Assembly (NCBI GenBank): GCA_009760885.1
Contig: CM019718.1
Span: 26,828,133 to 26,892,132, forward strand
Source: Achatina immaculata
Lineage: Eukaryota > Mollusca > Gastropoda > Stylommatophora > Achatinidae
DNA length: 64,000 nt
Direction of reading: 5' to 3'
Both the position numbers and the translations under genes were made by a program. This document shows positions 45,663 through 58,852 of this stretch, one piece after another. The number at the start of each line of letters is the position of its first letter. The stretch's first letter is position 1. Under the pieces are notes generated by a model that was not told the origin of the DNA, did no database searches, and was given only the letters and a program-made list of their open reading frames with translations.

Positions 45663-47651
45663 CGGCTCTTTCGGATTGCTGTTACTGTTAAAACTGCCAT
45701 CGATTGTTCTACAGTGATCGTCTATGCAAGAGAAAACAAAAAACATACAATACATCTGACTATCCAAATATGAAGGCCATTCTCCTGCAGAAAGGAAGTC
45801 ACAATCGTGACACAAGTGCGGCTGTTTTATTCGCCAGTGCAATGAATGATATATTTTTTCATGGTCAATTCCGGGCGAAGTCCCCATGTATCCGGGACTG
45901 GTTTTTTAAATCCTCTTTTTACTCCTAACAGCCCGTTGATGTTCAGCGTGCTGTGGTGTGCCTCGCTTTGCATTTAAAAAATCTTCCGCTTCCAGAAACA
46001 CTAGAGTCAAGACAACAGTTTTCTTTTTTTTTAAACACTTGGTGAATGAAATGCAAGCTTACGAACTCACGATAACCTCCCAGCTATTTCTAAGCGTAGC
46101 TAGCAACTGCGAATGGAAAACTTACAATAATTAGATTTTCAGAGGAGGAAAGTTCAGACAATTACTGAATACTGGCCATGGCCAGCATCTGAATAAAGTC
46201 CAACTGTCATATAATGAATATTCGAAACAGTTTTGGAATCGTTAAGCGGGCTACTATTAGCCATAACAGATTAGTTTTCTCTAACAATGGAAACACTCCC
46301 CACGGCAGGCTAATGGCGAGATCTGACACGAAAACTGCTTCTCCGAGACAAATCGGGTCCTCTTATCCTGTCATGACTGACAGAAAAAGAAACATTATCA
46401 CGATACCATTTTCTCAGACGCTCATTTTCTTCCCATAAAATCTGATCACCGATCTCCATAATTATCATTCTAGTTCTGAATTCATTATTCCACATTCCGT
46501 ATCTCTGAGCAGTTTCACTGTTTTACGCATAAAACACTCTCTTTGATACTTTATAAACCCTGTTAAATCTAGACTGTGAACTATAGTCCTTTTCTGGTAT
46601 TGCATGTTTAATTCTCCCACTCGTGGGCAGATTTTAAAGGTTCTCAACATGTTTTTATCACGGAAAGGCACGGATACCAATCCCTCACTCTGGAACGTTT
46701 CTCCAGATTCCCGACAACTTACGGGAATTATCTGGAGAATTAACGATCCCAAGCAAATCAAATACTCGAGAACTGCACACGGTATCTGCAAAAGAATGCT
46801 ACCAGTAGCTTCAGAGAAGTAATCAGTAAAAACTAAACGTTGGAATATTCCGTACACTAATACAAGGCATGGTCGGAAGCGCTGCAGCTTACATTCTGCC
46901 TCTCAAAGTCAACTACAAAATGGGAAATGCTAGTGACATTTGTAACAACATTCTGGGACATGCTGTGAATGTATCTGTATATTACAAAATGTAATGGTAC
47001 TTATAATTTCAAATGCCTGTCATAATTCTAATTTGCGAAAAATAATACGGAGCGTATTTCATATTACACATTTCAGAACGATATAACGTTAAGGCAACAC
47101 TTAATGCAGAACATATTCTGGGTTAATACACAAACTGGAGTCTGGGGTGTGGGGAATTCACGTGGAGCATATTCTATGAATTTGTCAATTCAGCGTTGGG
47201 ATTAACGCTAACCATGAGCTAAATCACTGGAAAATCACACGACGTTAACATTCGCCGAGGATCGAGAAGCTCGATAACCGCTGTTTCAATCATTTAACAC
47301 CTCTGTACTCAATAAAACACTAAACGTACACGAGGATCAGGCTACCAAACTACACCAACACATCCTGTTAGCGGAATTACAATCCGCTTGTAGTTCTGAA
47401 ATCTACGAAAATCGGAGACGACAAAACACTAAAACTAAGTCTATACCACAAAAATAAAAATAATTCTATTGAAGAAACAAAAGAACCTCACATAATGTGG
47501 CCAAAGAAAGAAAGACAGGAAAGACGTCCTTAAACAAAATACATTATTACAGCCCCCAAAGAGATATAGTATATGTCGACGTTATCAACTAAAGTCAATA
47601 TATTCACTTAAGATGTAATTAAACAATAACTAGACTAAAAAAATAATAATA
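45437..47651. other. No gene recognised
   Basis: An A-run joined to (AT)n occupies about 45609-45660. The minus-strand frame 46465-46857 (130 residues) is the most protein-like open frame here, but I recognise no domain. A minus-strand frame overlaps its end (46310-46495), so a broken, older element is possible. Confidence 0.35.
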
Positions 47652-47813
47652 ACACAATAATTAGTGTATGAGTATATAACTATACACGGAGCCACTGCAG
47701 TAAAGCTGTGATACCAAAATATATAAACTAGGAAAAAAAGTAGGAACAACTTTATTACTTTTGTGCACTCGTTCAGTAATAAAGCTGTTCCTATTTTTTC
47801 CTAGTGTATACAT
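47652..47813. repeat. Dispersed repeat R2 with long hairpin, copy 2
   Basis: The R2 body (TATACACGGAGCCACTGCAG, TAAAGCTGTGATACCAAAAT) is followed by an inverted repeat. The left arm at 47719-47759 (ACTAGGAAAAAAAGTAGGAA, CAACTTTATTACT) pairs with the right arm at 47775-47813 (AGTAATAAAGCTGTTCCTAT, TTTTTCCTAGT) around a 15-base loop. Confidence 0.8.
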
Positions 47814-48317
47814 AAAAAAAACACAGAAAGAAAGAGAAATCTAACTGATATAAAAGCAGTTCTAAGTACTGCACAATGCGCCACTATAGGATCGCGATGA
47901 CCACATTACGCAGGTTCCTAGCAAATGACAAGCAAACTGCTTCTCCTTTAAGTTTTAAACCTGGCTAGGCTGATACTTCTTCTTCTTTTTTATGCCATTA
48001 AATCACTGATATTTGCTGCGATTCAACCTGCAGCTAATCTCTTCCTAGCCACAGCCACGGTGTTGGGTATCTCCTCAGACAGCAAAGGGTGTTATATTTT
48101 CAGTGAGGAAAAAAAAACTTCTATTTTTCCCCCCTCTGGGACAAACAAAACTTGCTAAACCTTTCGGATAAAATCAAAACAAATATTCTCTGCACAAGAC
48201 GGACTTTCAAAACCTTCCACATAAAGCAGCCGTTATCAAATCAAACGAAATATAAGATATCATCCACACAAATCATGGTTCTATTCTCAAAAAATCATAC
48301 AAACAAGGAAGAATTTT
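47814..48317. other. No gene recognised
   Basis: AT-rich sequence without second copies in the window. Confidence 0.35.
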
Positions 48318-49005
48318 AAAAAAAAAGTAAAGGGAATTTGAAAATTACGCGGTAAACACAATGGAATGAAGCTGACGGATTACAACATGTTTGCAATGGC
48401 TGATGGATAGTTCAAACACGCACAGCACAGCGCTCTGACCTGAAGCCAAGGTCACATAAACATGAATGCTCGGCTGCAAGACAGTATTACTGGTGAACAA
48501 CGCACATGAAGTGACCCCCGTTGAAACCCACTATCTTATATGATACTGGCTCAATAAGAAAATGAAAACAATATGACTGAACGAAAAGTCTATGAGTTGG
48601 GAGAAAGGTTTAAAAGCGAGAAGAACAGATGAAACTGGCGATCAAAGTGGAACACGCAAGTCCCACATCGACAATGCAAAACCTGCAGTTTCCCTATTCC
48701 CCCCTTACAACCTTGATCAGGGACCACGCTATTATCACGTCTTCGGTCCACTTAACAGGGGGCTCTATGCAGTCGCTGGTTCACCTTTGATGATGCAGAT
48801 GAGGAAGGGGTGCAGACCTGGATTCGGGAGCTGCCGACAACCCCCCCCCCCCTCAACAAAAAAAAAAGAAATGAAAAAGTTAGCGGAACGAGCAAAAAAG
48901 TGCTTCGACTTTCAGGGAACCCATGCGGAGAAGTGATATAACTGTAATATTCAATTGCTCAGTTATTGGTATTAAAAGATACGCTCCTTTACTTTCTGAC
49001 TATAC
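48318..49005 (+). mobile_element. Mariner-family element, internally deleted and decayed
   Basis: A 5' region related to 15290-15590 is followed by a coding relic. An N-terminal linker segment (ARRTDETGDQSGTRKS) joins directly to the end of the catalytic domain (DNAKPAVS, PYNLDQGPRYYHVFGPL) and to the C-terminus (KKCFDFQGTHAEK and a stop at about 48936). Mariner proteins read HDNARPHxA, PYSPDLAPxDYHxFGPL and WxKCxxxxGDYVEK at these places. The middle, with most of the DDD core, is missing. The aspartate of SPDLAP is kept as LDQ-type sequence, so catalysis is not expected. Possible terminal inverted repeats: AAGTAAAGGG near 48327 and CTCCTTTACTTT near 48980. Confidence 0.7.
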
Positions 49006-49006
49006 C

Positions 49007-49024
49007 TTATATATATATATATAT

Positions 49025-49081
<57 letters not shown>

Positions 49082-49086
49082 ATATA
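49007..49086. repeat. (AT)n microsatellite with TTA interruptions
   Basis: About 80 bp of AT repeats, interrupted at regular spacing by an extra T (ATTATATA). Confidence 0.95.
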
Positions 49087-49194
49087 CACAGACCCAGAAC
49101 ATCCATATATGACCGTATGACTGTCAGCGTGATCTAACCGATAGTTAAATGCTTTCTCAAGCAGAGACATGAGGACCCGACCTCATCCTACTGA

Positions 49195-49630
49195 AGTTGA
49201 CTCAGCTGTGAAGATTTGTACTTAAAACTTATTATGACGTGGAAGCATGGGCTCTAAAAACAAGGAAAATTTTTAACTTTCCTGAAGTGTGGATATGCTG
49301 GAAAAAAAGAGGGCGTATTTCACAGATGGAGAAGAAAAAGAATGAAGTATATTAACTAAAACTGAGAAGGGGCATAATGAGAGCTATACACCAACTAAAC
49401 AAATGCTTGGTCTATCTTGCCCATACCATGAAACATAAAACTTTAAATCGTAAAAGGCAAATGGCAGGCTGCAAATGGCAGACTGTGATAATAATGAGCG
49501 CAAAACGACATGGATTAGCTTGGTCTGGGGCACTATGAAAAACAACTGGAGATCCACTGCAGCCAACGTTCCTTCGGGGATGACAAGAGATGAGATAAGA
49601 GAGCACACTAAATTGTGGGAAAACTGCCTC
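49195..49630 (+). mobile_element. LINE-K RT C-terminal fragment, copy 2
   Basis: A degraded plus-strand segment with EAWALKTRKI resembles the LYGSEAWALKT box after RT in LINEs. The 3' segment shared with 41001-41095 follows (GCACTATGAAAAACAACTGG, CACTGCAGCCAACGTTCC). Frames are broken. Confidence 0.5.
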
Positions 49631-50082
49631 AGAAATGATTACGTATGAGCCGAAAGCCTTTAAATAAACGGGGAAAAAAAAACATAAGCCACCCTCCTCT
49701 CGCCCAAATAGATAGACGTCTCCAAGGTTGTACCGCAGTTTGAGTTCTCAAGTGTTACGTACATAAGATGCTGTATCTCTTTTTGCAATCAGTGCCAAGT
49801 TTCCATACGGCACAATCTACTCATAATGAAGAGTGTCTGAGGTCTTTCTGTCTCCAAACTTTTCCGCCCTGTAAGTACTGGTTTCTTTCCTTCTTGTCTG
49901 GTGTATTACTGTTTCTTCAAAGTTAAAGGACTGTGGCGGGTCCTAAGCGTGATCAACCACAGCGGGTGAGAACCTTATTCGCCTCCTACAGCTTGACCAT
50001 GATGAAGATTTGGCTATATATTTCCCTTACAGGGTTTTATGTCCATCCTTTGTGTACCACTTGGAGAACAGTTTCTGTGATG

Positions 50083-50083
<1 letters not shown>
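49631..50083. other. No gene recognised
   Basis: Short frames only; an A-run lies at about 49673-49682. Confidence 0.35.

Positions 50084-50132
<49 letters not shown>
50084..50132. repeat. (AT)n-(GA)n compound microsatellite
   Basis: AT repeats to about 50116, then GA repeats to 50132, then the GATT-type tail of a LINE-D copy. Confidence 0.9.
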
Positions 50133-50140
50133 TGATTGAC

Positions 50141-50655
50141 TGATTGATCTTTATTTCAAAAGGGTTAAGAATTGGACACGCAGGCCCGTCTGACATTCTG
50201 CCCTTTATCATACATCTTTCACTCTATTCCAGACATTCTACAAATATGCTGTTCATATAACAAACATAACTAACATTGAAGCTGAGAGACATAAAATAAA
50301 ATATAACATTTACGTTCCGCTCTTAAACATTCACTTAGTACAGAAGTAACTAGATACATTATAAATGACTATCTACTAAACAAAATTTTCGGTACTATTC
50401 AGAAAACAATTAATTGTATTCGGTGTCTGTAAGAGCAGCTTAAGATAACTTTTAAGTTTTATAATTCATGGAGGCATGTAGTCGACATCAAATAGATATT
50501 GGGAAAGCTTGTAGTTGTAGGAAGGAGTATAATTTATATTTTTTGTATATAGGATGGGAGGGTATTCCAAAGATGAGCAGCAGAATAACTAAAGCTTTTC
50601 TTGTAAAGATCAAGTCTAGGTTTTGGAAGACATGTGTTGTTCAAGCGTTGGCTGC
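50141..50655 (-). mobile_element. LINE-D 3' end with coding remnant, minus strand
   Basis: The UTR (GCCTGCGTGTCCAATTCTTA on the minus strand) is preceded by a coding remnant at about 50530-50655 reading PKPRLDLYKKSFSYSAAHLW, then NTLPSYIQ. This matches the 26.3-kb copy (SFSYSAAHLWNALPIHI). It is the longest LINE-D copy here; RT motifs are not included. Confidence 0.8.
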
Positions 50656-50657
50656 AC

Positions 50658-50660
<3 letters not shown>

Positions 50661-50704
<44 letters not shown>
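50661..50704. repeat. (GA)n microsatellite
   Basis: GA repeats with a single GG interruption. Confidence 0.95.
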
Positions 50705-50705
<1 letters not shown>

Positions 50706-51381
50706 TGGTTTGAATAATATACAGCTAACGGGTAAAAAGTCCCTAGTTCTCAACAGATTAGTATGTTCTGAAGGCGATGCTGGCAAACTCTGCTGCGCAG
50801 AACAAAGACATACACTGATCTAACATTCTACTAAATATTTCTTACATGAACAAGACAAGCAATCACGCCTGCACTCTGTATAATCCACATGGATTATAAA
50901 CCATACACAAAACAGAGCTTAGGAACTATTGCTTCAGGACAAAGATTTAAATCCGGTTCTACTGCCCAAAGTCTAGGGGTGGGGGAAGCCGGGCATGACA
51001 TCTGATTTGAGAAAATAGTTTCCGCTAAAATAGAGATACTAAAAGTTCAACTTCCTTCCGACAATCTTAAGAGACTGACTTCCTTTTGCCTCACTCTCCG
51101 TTTATTTCTCATTCCCCCCCCCCCCACCCCCACAAACTTTCAAAAATTTCCCCTCCTCCACCAACCTCGAAGTCAGCTTAGATTCTGCTCGGAAAATAAT
51201 TCCACTGGAAGGGAAACTGAAATAGTTAAACCCACTTAAAGACAACTCAGAAAGCCCTCGAAATGGAGACAGCTGTGACGGGCAGTACGCATGTACTGAA
51301 TGTAGGAGAACCAAGTGAGCATTGTGTTCTGTGTCAATGAAAACGGAATCTCTCTCTCTCTCACTCTCTCTTTCACACACA

Positions 51382-51439
<58 letters not shown>

Positions 51440-52732
51440 GTGTGATGACCTCAGCTGTTTCTCTAATCAAGGTCAGCCAAAAAAGAGCTGGCTAACACTA
51501 TACCAAGACTCCATTAGCGATTCAGAAACCGACCAACTCCCCACTGTGGAGGTGTCCGCTGAACCTTAAACCCGCTCAGGGGAGTACCGGAAGCTACCAA
51601 AGCGCATTCCCTGTCCAGTTTCTCCATTCCATGAACTTCACCAAGGCATAAGTTGGCAAGAGCGCAGCTACACTGAGATCCCACAACTGAAGAACGGCGA
51701 CGAAGTCTGACCAAAAATCGTATTACACTGTTATAAAGCTGGGGTATCCATACTTAAAAGCAAACGATGGAGTGCAGGACCCGAACTCTGAAAAATTATT
51801 GTTAGGTTAGAATTTTCTTTCAGCTATTCTTTTTTCTAGCTATCCAAAGGTGAAGTAACAGTGATCAAGTAACACTACTGCTAACTTCTGATGTTACACT
51901 GGCGCCCAGTAGCGCTGGAGATGATTGTGACAATCTGGTGAAGGGCATACTGGGAACATATCGGGCAATGTGTTGGGAGGCGGGGGTGATTCTGTAATAG
52001 TACAAAGTTTGAGAACTAATGTTTTGTATTATATAATATTCCTTAACCCCTTGCCTTTATCATTACAGTATTAACGAATACTCGTCGACTTTTCTTACAT
52101 AAGTAACCAGGTCTTATGTTTCATTTCCTCTAGCCATGCGCTGTCTTTTTTGCCACATTGGCTGTTTCGATACTCTTCTTCTCTCCTGTCTGCAATGATC
52201 CGTTTATTTTTACACACTATACTCATTTTCAAGAAGTCAAGATAAGCTCATTTTAGCATTTAAATTTCATTTTTCTCATTTTCTGATTATAAAATGTCTA
52301 TCCAGAAGGAGGGAGAGAGAGAGGGGGAGAGAGAGAGAGAGTATATAACATTTTCAGATGAAAATGTCCATTTACGGGAAGGTTTTTTTTTCTAACCCCC
52401 CCCCCCCCCAAAAAAAAAAAAAACTTGTAAAGGGTTATAACACTGCACGAAGACCAACAGCTTATAATGCATGCTCCTCAGAAACTTAGACAACTATGTC
52501 ACATTTAAGTGTCAGCCAATTACGGCTGCTCCAAACCACACCATAACTCAAAGACCTGTGTTGCGGCTAGCCCCTAGCCCGATGGCTCACCCGACACGGT
52601 GCTGATACATTAGATTATGTCAAATCCAGTGACATAACACAAGAGTTCTTCCGTTATCCCATAGCTCGCAAAACATTACAAGCTCTACAACAGGCAATGG
52701 CAGCCTCTTTATGCTCAGCTGGCCGAAAGATG
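50705..52732. other. No gene recognised
   Basis: Contains poly-C at about 51114-51125, a long (CT)n run at about 51351-51437 with a CA island, (GA)n at about 52311-52342, and a C-run joined to an A-run at 52398-52424. The segment 51900-52020 ending AAGTTTGAGAACTAATG may be a hAT-like remnant. Confidence 0.4.
51351..51437. repeat. (CT)n microsatellite
   Basis: CT repeats interrupted by a short TTTCACACACACA segment near 51370-51384. Confidence 0.95.
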
Positions 52733-52985
52733 TACAGTGCGTTCGGAAAATAACTGTGCACTAGCCCATTATCGATTCCGGTATCGTAGTGATATCTTAA
52801 TGACTGCAGTATCTAGCCACATCTACCTGCCGTCGCTGGAGTCGCCGATTAAGCTGCACAACAGCAGGCTTCAACACACTAACGTTCGCAGGTAAATGTG
52901 GCTAGATACTGCAGACATTAAGATATCACTACGATACCGGAATCGATACTGAGTTAGTGCAGAGTTACTTCTGGAACACCATGTA
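52733..52985. mobile_element. Palindromic Tc1/mariner-type MITE
   Basis: The element is bounded by TA on both sides. The left end is TACAGTGCGTTCGGAAAATA; the right end in reverse complement is TACATGGTGTTCCAGAAGTA. The arms continue as inverted repeats for about 100 bp, for example TATCGATTCCGGTATCGTAG against CTACGATACCGGAATCGATA, with a loop of roughly 55 bp. There is no coding capacity. TA target duplication plus long inverted ends fits a non-autonomous Tc1/mariner element. Confidence 0.75.
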
Positions 52986-53144
52986 GTATACAGACTGGGA
53001 GTTCTGAACCACTTCTGGCTTCGCCAACATATGTGGATGCACAAGCAAAATAGGGCGCTGGAGGGTCCTATTGGTCCCCAACCTAACTTCTGCTGAATCA
53101 CATTTATTTTACAATGTCATAAAATGTATGTCATGCCTGGGGGT

Positions 53145-53280
53145 CCCATTTACAGAGATTTTTTTCAGTTTTCAAGCGGGCCACATATTTTAAAGAATGT
53201 CAAATTTATGAACTTGACAGTCGGAAAACGAACATAATTAAATGGAACTAAATGTGGCCCGCGGGTCAAGGGTTGTCTAT
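53145..53280. mobile_element. Possible hAT-like MITE
   Basis: A perfect 11-bp inverted pair, GCGGGCCACAT (near 53177) and ATGTGGCCCGC (near 53250), is set inside ends reading GGGGGTCCCA and GGGTCAAGGGTTG. GGCCCGCGGG near the end is common in hAT-type non-autonomous elements. Boundaries and target duplication were not established. Confidence 0.35.
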
Positions 53281-56200
53281 ATGTGCTCTACAGCATGACC
53301 TCTGTTGCCATGATTTACTATTTCACACACCACCCAAGACTACTATCACAGCTTCTGTAACAACGGTCACTGTACGATTTTTCTCCTTCACCAAAACAGT
53401 TCTAAAATGTGCTACCAGCTCAGAATAACCACAGCAGTCTCATTTAATGTGTAGACCAAAAACTCCAAAGAGCAGATTAACGAATTCGTAAGAAATGCAT
53501 CCGGAGTGAAAAGATGCGAAGCTGATATGATTTAGTATGTAGCTTTCGTTTAAAACTGGAATTTAAAAATAATAATAAATAACAAAAAGAGCCCACTCTT
53601 GAGGCAGATTTTGGAAAAGAGCTACAAAATACTGAATAATGGACGCTACAAGATGCCATGTTGTAATTTTCAAAAGGCCGCTGACTCAAGCAGTTCTCAG
53701 TATAAACGATACAGGAAACAAGAAGGAGAAATATACGAACGTGCAAGAAGCTTCTGCAAATACTGGCAGCAAAATCAAAGGTCTATAAAGAACGAATTAA
53801 AAGCCCTCGCGAGGCGAAGACTGAAATACCAAAAGATATAAACACATCTAAGTACCACTTAGACTTAATCCGTCCCATTCGAGGGACGATTCACTCATTA
53901 GTGCTGGATTTCACACGATATATGTCACTACCGACTGACTGATACTCCACAGATCTCCAGATTATAGTATCAACACTTGAAAGATAAAAGGGTCGAGGAT
54001 TCCTGTGCATTCATTATACTTTTACGAATCCTAGAATAGTGAACGATTTGAAAGTAGGCCACTTGGTCAAATACCACCAACATTCGGTATTAAAAGTGTA
54101 CCGCTGAAAACCGCTCCACAGCAGCCAATGACAACACGTCATGTAATCTAAGGGAATTTTTTTTCTCCCTTCCCTTTAAAGATCTAAACAGAAGACATCA
54201 CGGTCACGTTTAAGTAAAGCAACATCAGGCAGTGTCGGCAGCTGTACCTGCAACATAGTAGTCACACTCTATACAGCCTCGATTGCGGACGCAGCATTGT
54301 ATGTAAGACATACTTGGAGGTCTTTAAACAAATGGATCTAAAAGCAGTATAGAAATCAGTGGTGTCAAATATAGACCATTTATAGAACATTTATTTTACG
54401 GCGCGACAAAAATAGCACCTACTGATTTACTAGGGTGGCCTCAATGACAAAGTAAAATAATGTTCTAAAAGAGTAAAATGAAAGATCCTCTACGACGATG
54501 ACCTCTGTAAGGAAGACTAGACACTGGGGCTCTTCTGGTGTTCATTTTTCATGATCTGGTTTTCGCTGTCAGGCATGAGGCATTTAATTACCATCTCTCA
54601 TCCCTAGCACTATCCTCTGGCTAGAAAAAAAAAGCAAAGAGCTTATTTCTTCTCACACTTTTGAACAACTCCCATGACACATGAACATTTTTTGTTATCA
54701 CTTCTTTACTGTCGCCATATTTTCCCAAGTAAATGACATATGCCCAATTTTAGCACATTTTAAAATCATGAACCGCCAACTACGAAACAAAAGCATTTGA
54801 CTGCAGTTAATTTTTTAAAAATGTTTTTAAAAGCAGTTCAAACGTCTCAAGGCAGTTTAGGAGTCAAAAAATACACACAAATGAGCTATTTGTGTCACTG
54901 CATAAAAGATTTTTTTTTCTTTTCACAAAGGATACGAGAACAACTTTCAGTCATGTTGTCGCTATAGAAAGATCAGCGTGTCAGCAAAGAGTTTCAATGC
55001 TTTCGAGTTTTCACAAATCTTCGAAATGCAGCTTGGAAATCAGTGGACAAATAGTGGCAGGAATGATAGTGCGGCAAAACAGAAAGACGGTCCGTTTTTT
55101 TTTAAATAATGGACTCTCCTTCTGTCGTGAGAATCGCTGTGGATCCCTCTTTTAAAATAAAGCTATAAACAGAATCCAGATGATGCTGAGATGGTTTCTT
55201 TTTTTTTTTTAATTGAGTCAATCCATTTGCTGGTCTGTGGACAGCCGAAAATCCTTCCGTGGACTACCCGGGGGTTCCTTGGACTCTAGGTTAAGGAGTA
55301 CTGTCATAAAGTAAAACAACTTTGTTAAAATAATAATATGAAGGTTACTGGAGTCCTCTTTGACGGCGAAAGCACACACACATTCTTTCCTTCCCTCTCT
55401 CATATACACGAATATACACACATACATACATGTATCCACTCATCTCTCTCTCTTTCCCCCTCCCTCTTTTTTTACACACAACGCAAATATAACCTTTTCA
55501 TGACTGAGAAAATGTCACTAATTCAGTCAAGCAGGTTTCTTTCTTTTTCAGTTTCGTCTTATCTGTGCTGGTACTGTAAATGAAATGGTGCACTTCTGTT
55601 CTCGATTGGAAAATGTTTACATATTATTTACATATTACATATTAAGTAATCTTGAACTGAATTCTGCCACACACACACACACACACACACACAAAAGCCC
55701 AAGCCCTCTGTCCGAGGAAGATAAAAGAAAGCACAGCAAATATTCCAACACACTCGAAGCTAGTATGTACACACGCGCACACACACATACTAGCAAACAA
55801 CATCGGTAGGAAAAAAAAACCCCAGCAAACTATTAATGAGATATGAACCTATTCTTTCCATGCATTCTAAGCTGCCTGGTATTCACTCATGAACGCTGCA
55901 CTTTCTGGGGCAAAGATACCATGAGGGTAATATCAGCGGAGGAAAGAAACCAGGATGATAAATTCCGAAGGCCGTGAAAGAATACCAGTACATGGATGGA
56001 GAGGAACGACGTTTCTGGGAATAGATATTAAGGAATCTGATGATATATACATCATCTGGGAAACAAAAATAAACAACCGATTACGCCAAAGTGCACTGGC
56101 TGTTTGAAGTGCAACGAGAGAAAAAGAAACCATTTTAAAGCAAATCGTTTTAATGCCGTATCGCTAACTACATGTACTGTCTGCGTATTCGGGAAACCCA

Positions 56201-57540
56201 AATACTGAAAAGGATACTACGTATTCGGGGGAAACTACTACCTGGATGTATATGTTACTCAACGGTAGCCATTTCAAATCTTCCTCGATGGCGTAATAAC
56301 AATATGGTCAAAGTAAGACACTCTGTAGTAGTTAAGTTTTTTTTATAGTTCGTTCCATCAGTGCCTGTCGCGGTGATTCTTTCTCATTATACGTCAAAGA
56401 TTTCTTAATTTCATGTCCTTTTTATTCCAGTCATGGGTAACATATTTCTCTGACAAGCACATCACAAAGAAAATACATTGTACTATCTAGTATGTGCAAC
56501 TGTGATTTCAAATTAGAGTCGTAGGGAATCTGAGGTAGTTTCGCCTAAAGATGTTATGATTACAACAACAAAAAGTTTAATAACCGCTAATGTACAGTAT
56601 AGTTTAACAATACCTAATTCAGAATATTTATCGGCTGATGTATTAAATTCTTTTAGAAATTTTTTTTTTCATAGCACTTCAGATACAAGGAAAATGCAAA
56701 GATAACCATATAACAACGACACTGGTGGGTGGAGGTGCACAGAGCCAAGATACTTAACTCGCACGGACGGGTAGGCCTATTAATAGCTCACCAATGATAC
56801 TTGAAACCAGACACTCCCTGTTACTATTTCCACCTTGAACTTTTGAAGATTACTGCCAAAATATTCCTGTCTATTTACTTATGGTATATATCATATAAAA
56901 TATAATCTCAAGAGAACAAAGTCATAATTTCCTCCCAAAGCCAAGACTGACGGGCATAATAAAGACCCTAACTCATTCCATCACTGTGCTCACAGGAAAC
57001 AGGCTGTCTCAACAGCCTAAACAACGCGGAATAGTTCAACCAGATCCTGTCGACAGATGAACCTAATGGAAACGCACCTTTTGGAAAACGCACCCACTCT
57101 TATTGTGGAACATTATCAACGTCAGCAGTGATTATAATCGGCATCTTTTATTCCCCCCCCCCCCCCCAAATTCACTATCCTGTACACAAAAGCTCAACGA
57201 GAAGTCTCTTGACATTTCATACAACAACTGGAGTTTTAGGTACAAATTTAACAAACTGGAGACAGGTTTTGAGCGCAGAGAAGTTATACAGCAATCTCAC
57301 GTTCGTGGCTATTCAAATACAGTTGTTCTCTAGAGCTGTAGTCTCGAGACGCCTGACTCTGAAGAATCAACTTACATCCGTGAGACAAAACAGCAGCGAC
57401 TCGGACTCGACTCGCATATCTGTCGCTTTTCAACCAACCAATTCAACAATCCTACCCTATCGCAAACGCAACATGTGTGAATGGCGTCATTTGTGCATTA
57501 TACTGAAAACCAGTTACTTAGGGTAGATGAGTGGCACGTT
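53281..57540. other. Long stretch, no gene recognised
   Basis: Simple repeats: (CA)n at about 55670-55694, poly-T near 55198-55212 and poly-C at 57154-57168. The plus-strand frame 53599-53841 is K/R-rich without a known domain. I saw no second copies within the window and no supported exon. Confidence 0.35.
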
Positions 57541-57544
57541 TGGT

Positions 57545-58240
57545 AGCTCATCTGCCGCTGTTGGCGAGATTTTCAGCTGCCGTGCGTGGAGCGGTGCTCC
57601 TCCCGGCCAATGATGAAATTTGCAAATGAGGTTGCCGCGCAGCATCACTGCGGAAAAGGTGGTAGAAAGGATAAAGCGAAGCAAACAGTCAAATCACGGC
57701 ATCTCTGGTCTGGAGGTCGGCCACGTCCTGAGTGCAGTCATATCGGGTGAAATGCATGAACCGGTTTGTCCCAGAGGTTAAGACACTGCTGGCGAGACTC
57801 TTCAAATGCCGCGCGTGGAGTGAAGCTCCTCCCGGTCAAGGAAGAATGCGGAAAAGAAATAAAGGTTGCTGTGCGGCGCCGATGGGAAAAGGTGGTGGAA
57901 AGTGAAGTAGTATCGCTACGAGAGCTATACCACGGCACCTCTGCTCTAGAGGCCAGCCACGTCCGAAATACACCTACACTGGCGAAATATGCCTAAACCG
58001 GCACACACCAGGGGTGGAACTTGATGGCTAGACATGTCATGCCACTTCCGCTCTAGAGGTCGGTAACGCCTGATATACACCCATACTGGTGAATTTTGCC
58101 TAAACCGGCTCATACCAGAGGTGAATCCTGAAGGCTATGCATGTCACAGTACCTCTGCTCTAGAGGTCGGTCTCGTCCCAAACACGCCCATTCTGGGATA
58201 ATGCCTAAACCGGCTCAACCCAGGGGTAGAAGTCACTAGT
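57545..58240. repeat. Satellite-like tandem repeats, 107-bp units
   Basis: Units beginning CTCTAGAGGTCGGT start at 57944, 58051 and 58158, exactly 107 bp apart. Each contains CCTAAACCGGCTCA and ACCAGGGGTGGAA-type sequence. To the left, longer and more diverged units (GGCGAGATTTTCAGCTGCCG and CGTGGAGCGGTGCTCCTCCC, repeated from 57782 as GGCGAGACTCTTCAAATGCC) form a larger period of roughly 225 bp. The sequence runs directly into the 58.3-kb repeat. Confidence 0.8.
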
Positions 58241-58317
58241 GGCGAGGATTCGTCCTCCTGGACAAAAGCTCCATCCTGGTCACAACTAGGAAGGGTAGCG
58301 GCCACGACCGCAAAATG

Positions 58318-58852
58318 CTGAAGTCGAAGACACTGGACCAGGGAAGTCTAGATAGGCAACCACCTCTCACCCGGCGGGGATGTTTGCGTATCCTAATCAC
58401 GCTGAGGTTTTCCGGTGAGAAAGTCCAACCCTGGACTGGATGGGCAACCACCTCTCACCCGGCGGTGATACACGGGTATCTCAAAACACGTCGAGGTTTT
58501 CCGGTGAGAAAGTCCAACTCTGGCCTGGGTGGGCTACCGCCTCTCACCCAGCGGGGATGCACTGATATCCTAAACACGTCGAGGTCTTCCGGTGAGAAAG
58601 TCCAACCCTAGACTAAACTGGTGCAATGAAAACCACGGTGTCACGCAATCCCGCTTCCGAGACCCACCAAGAATACAGGCTAAAGCCCTGTGATACTCTG
58701 AACCCCTTGTGGTCCTCTCGTGGATCTCGTGTGGTCTTTTCGGGGACCACACAGGAGACCACGGGACCTAACGAGGACCACAGGCGTGAATTCAGTAGGA
58801 TCCAGTGCGGTTGTTGGTGGTAGAAGCGAACGAAGAAGAAGAAGAAGACTAG
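58318..58852 (+). repeat. Repeat R3, plus arm, with three 88-bp internal units
   Basis: Contains three tandem units starting CAACCACCTCTCACCCGG at 58357, 58445 and 58533, each ending GAGGTTTTCCGGTGAGAAAG and TCCAAC. A unique body follows (CGCAATCCCGCTTCCGAGAC, GAATACAGGC, GGACCACA), then a 3' tail GTAGAAGCGAACGAAGAAGA. The reverse complement of the same sequence is at 59676-60103. The GAA tail resembles that of LINE-E at 20425. It looks like a retroposed non-coding element. Confidence 0.75.

Noticed and set aside
46465..46857. 130-residue minus-strand open frame
   Set aside because: Composition looks protein-like, but I recognise no domain and see no exon signals or second copy. A homology search would decide; a match to a transposon or host protein would revive it.
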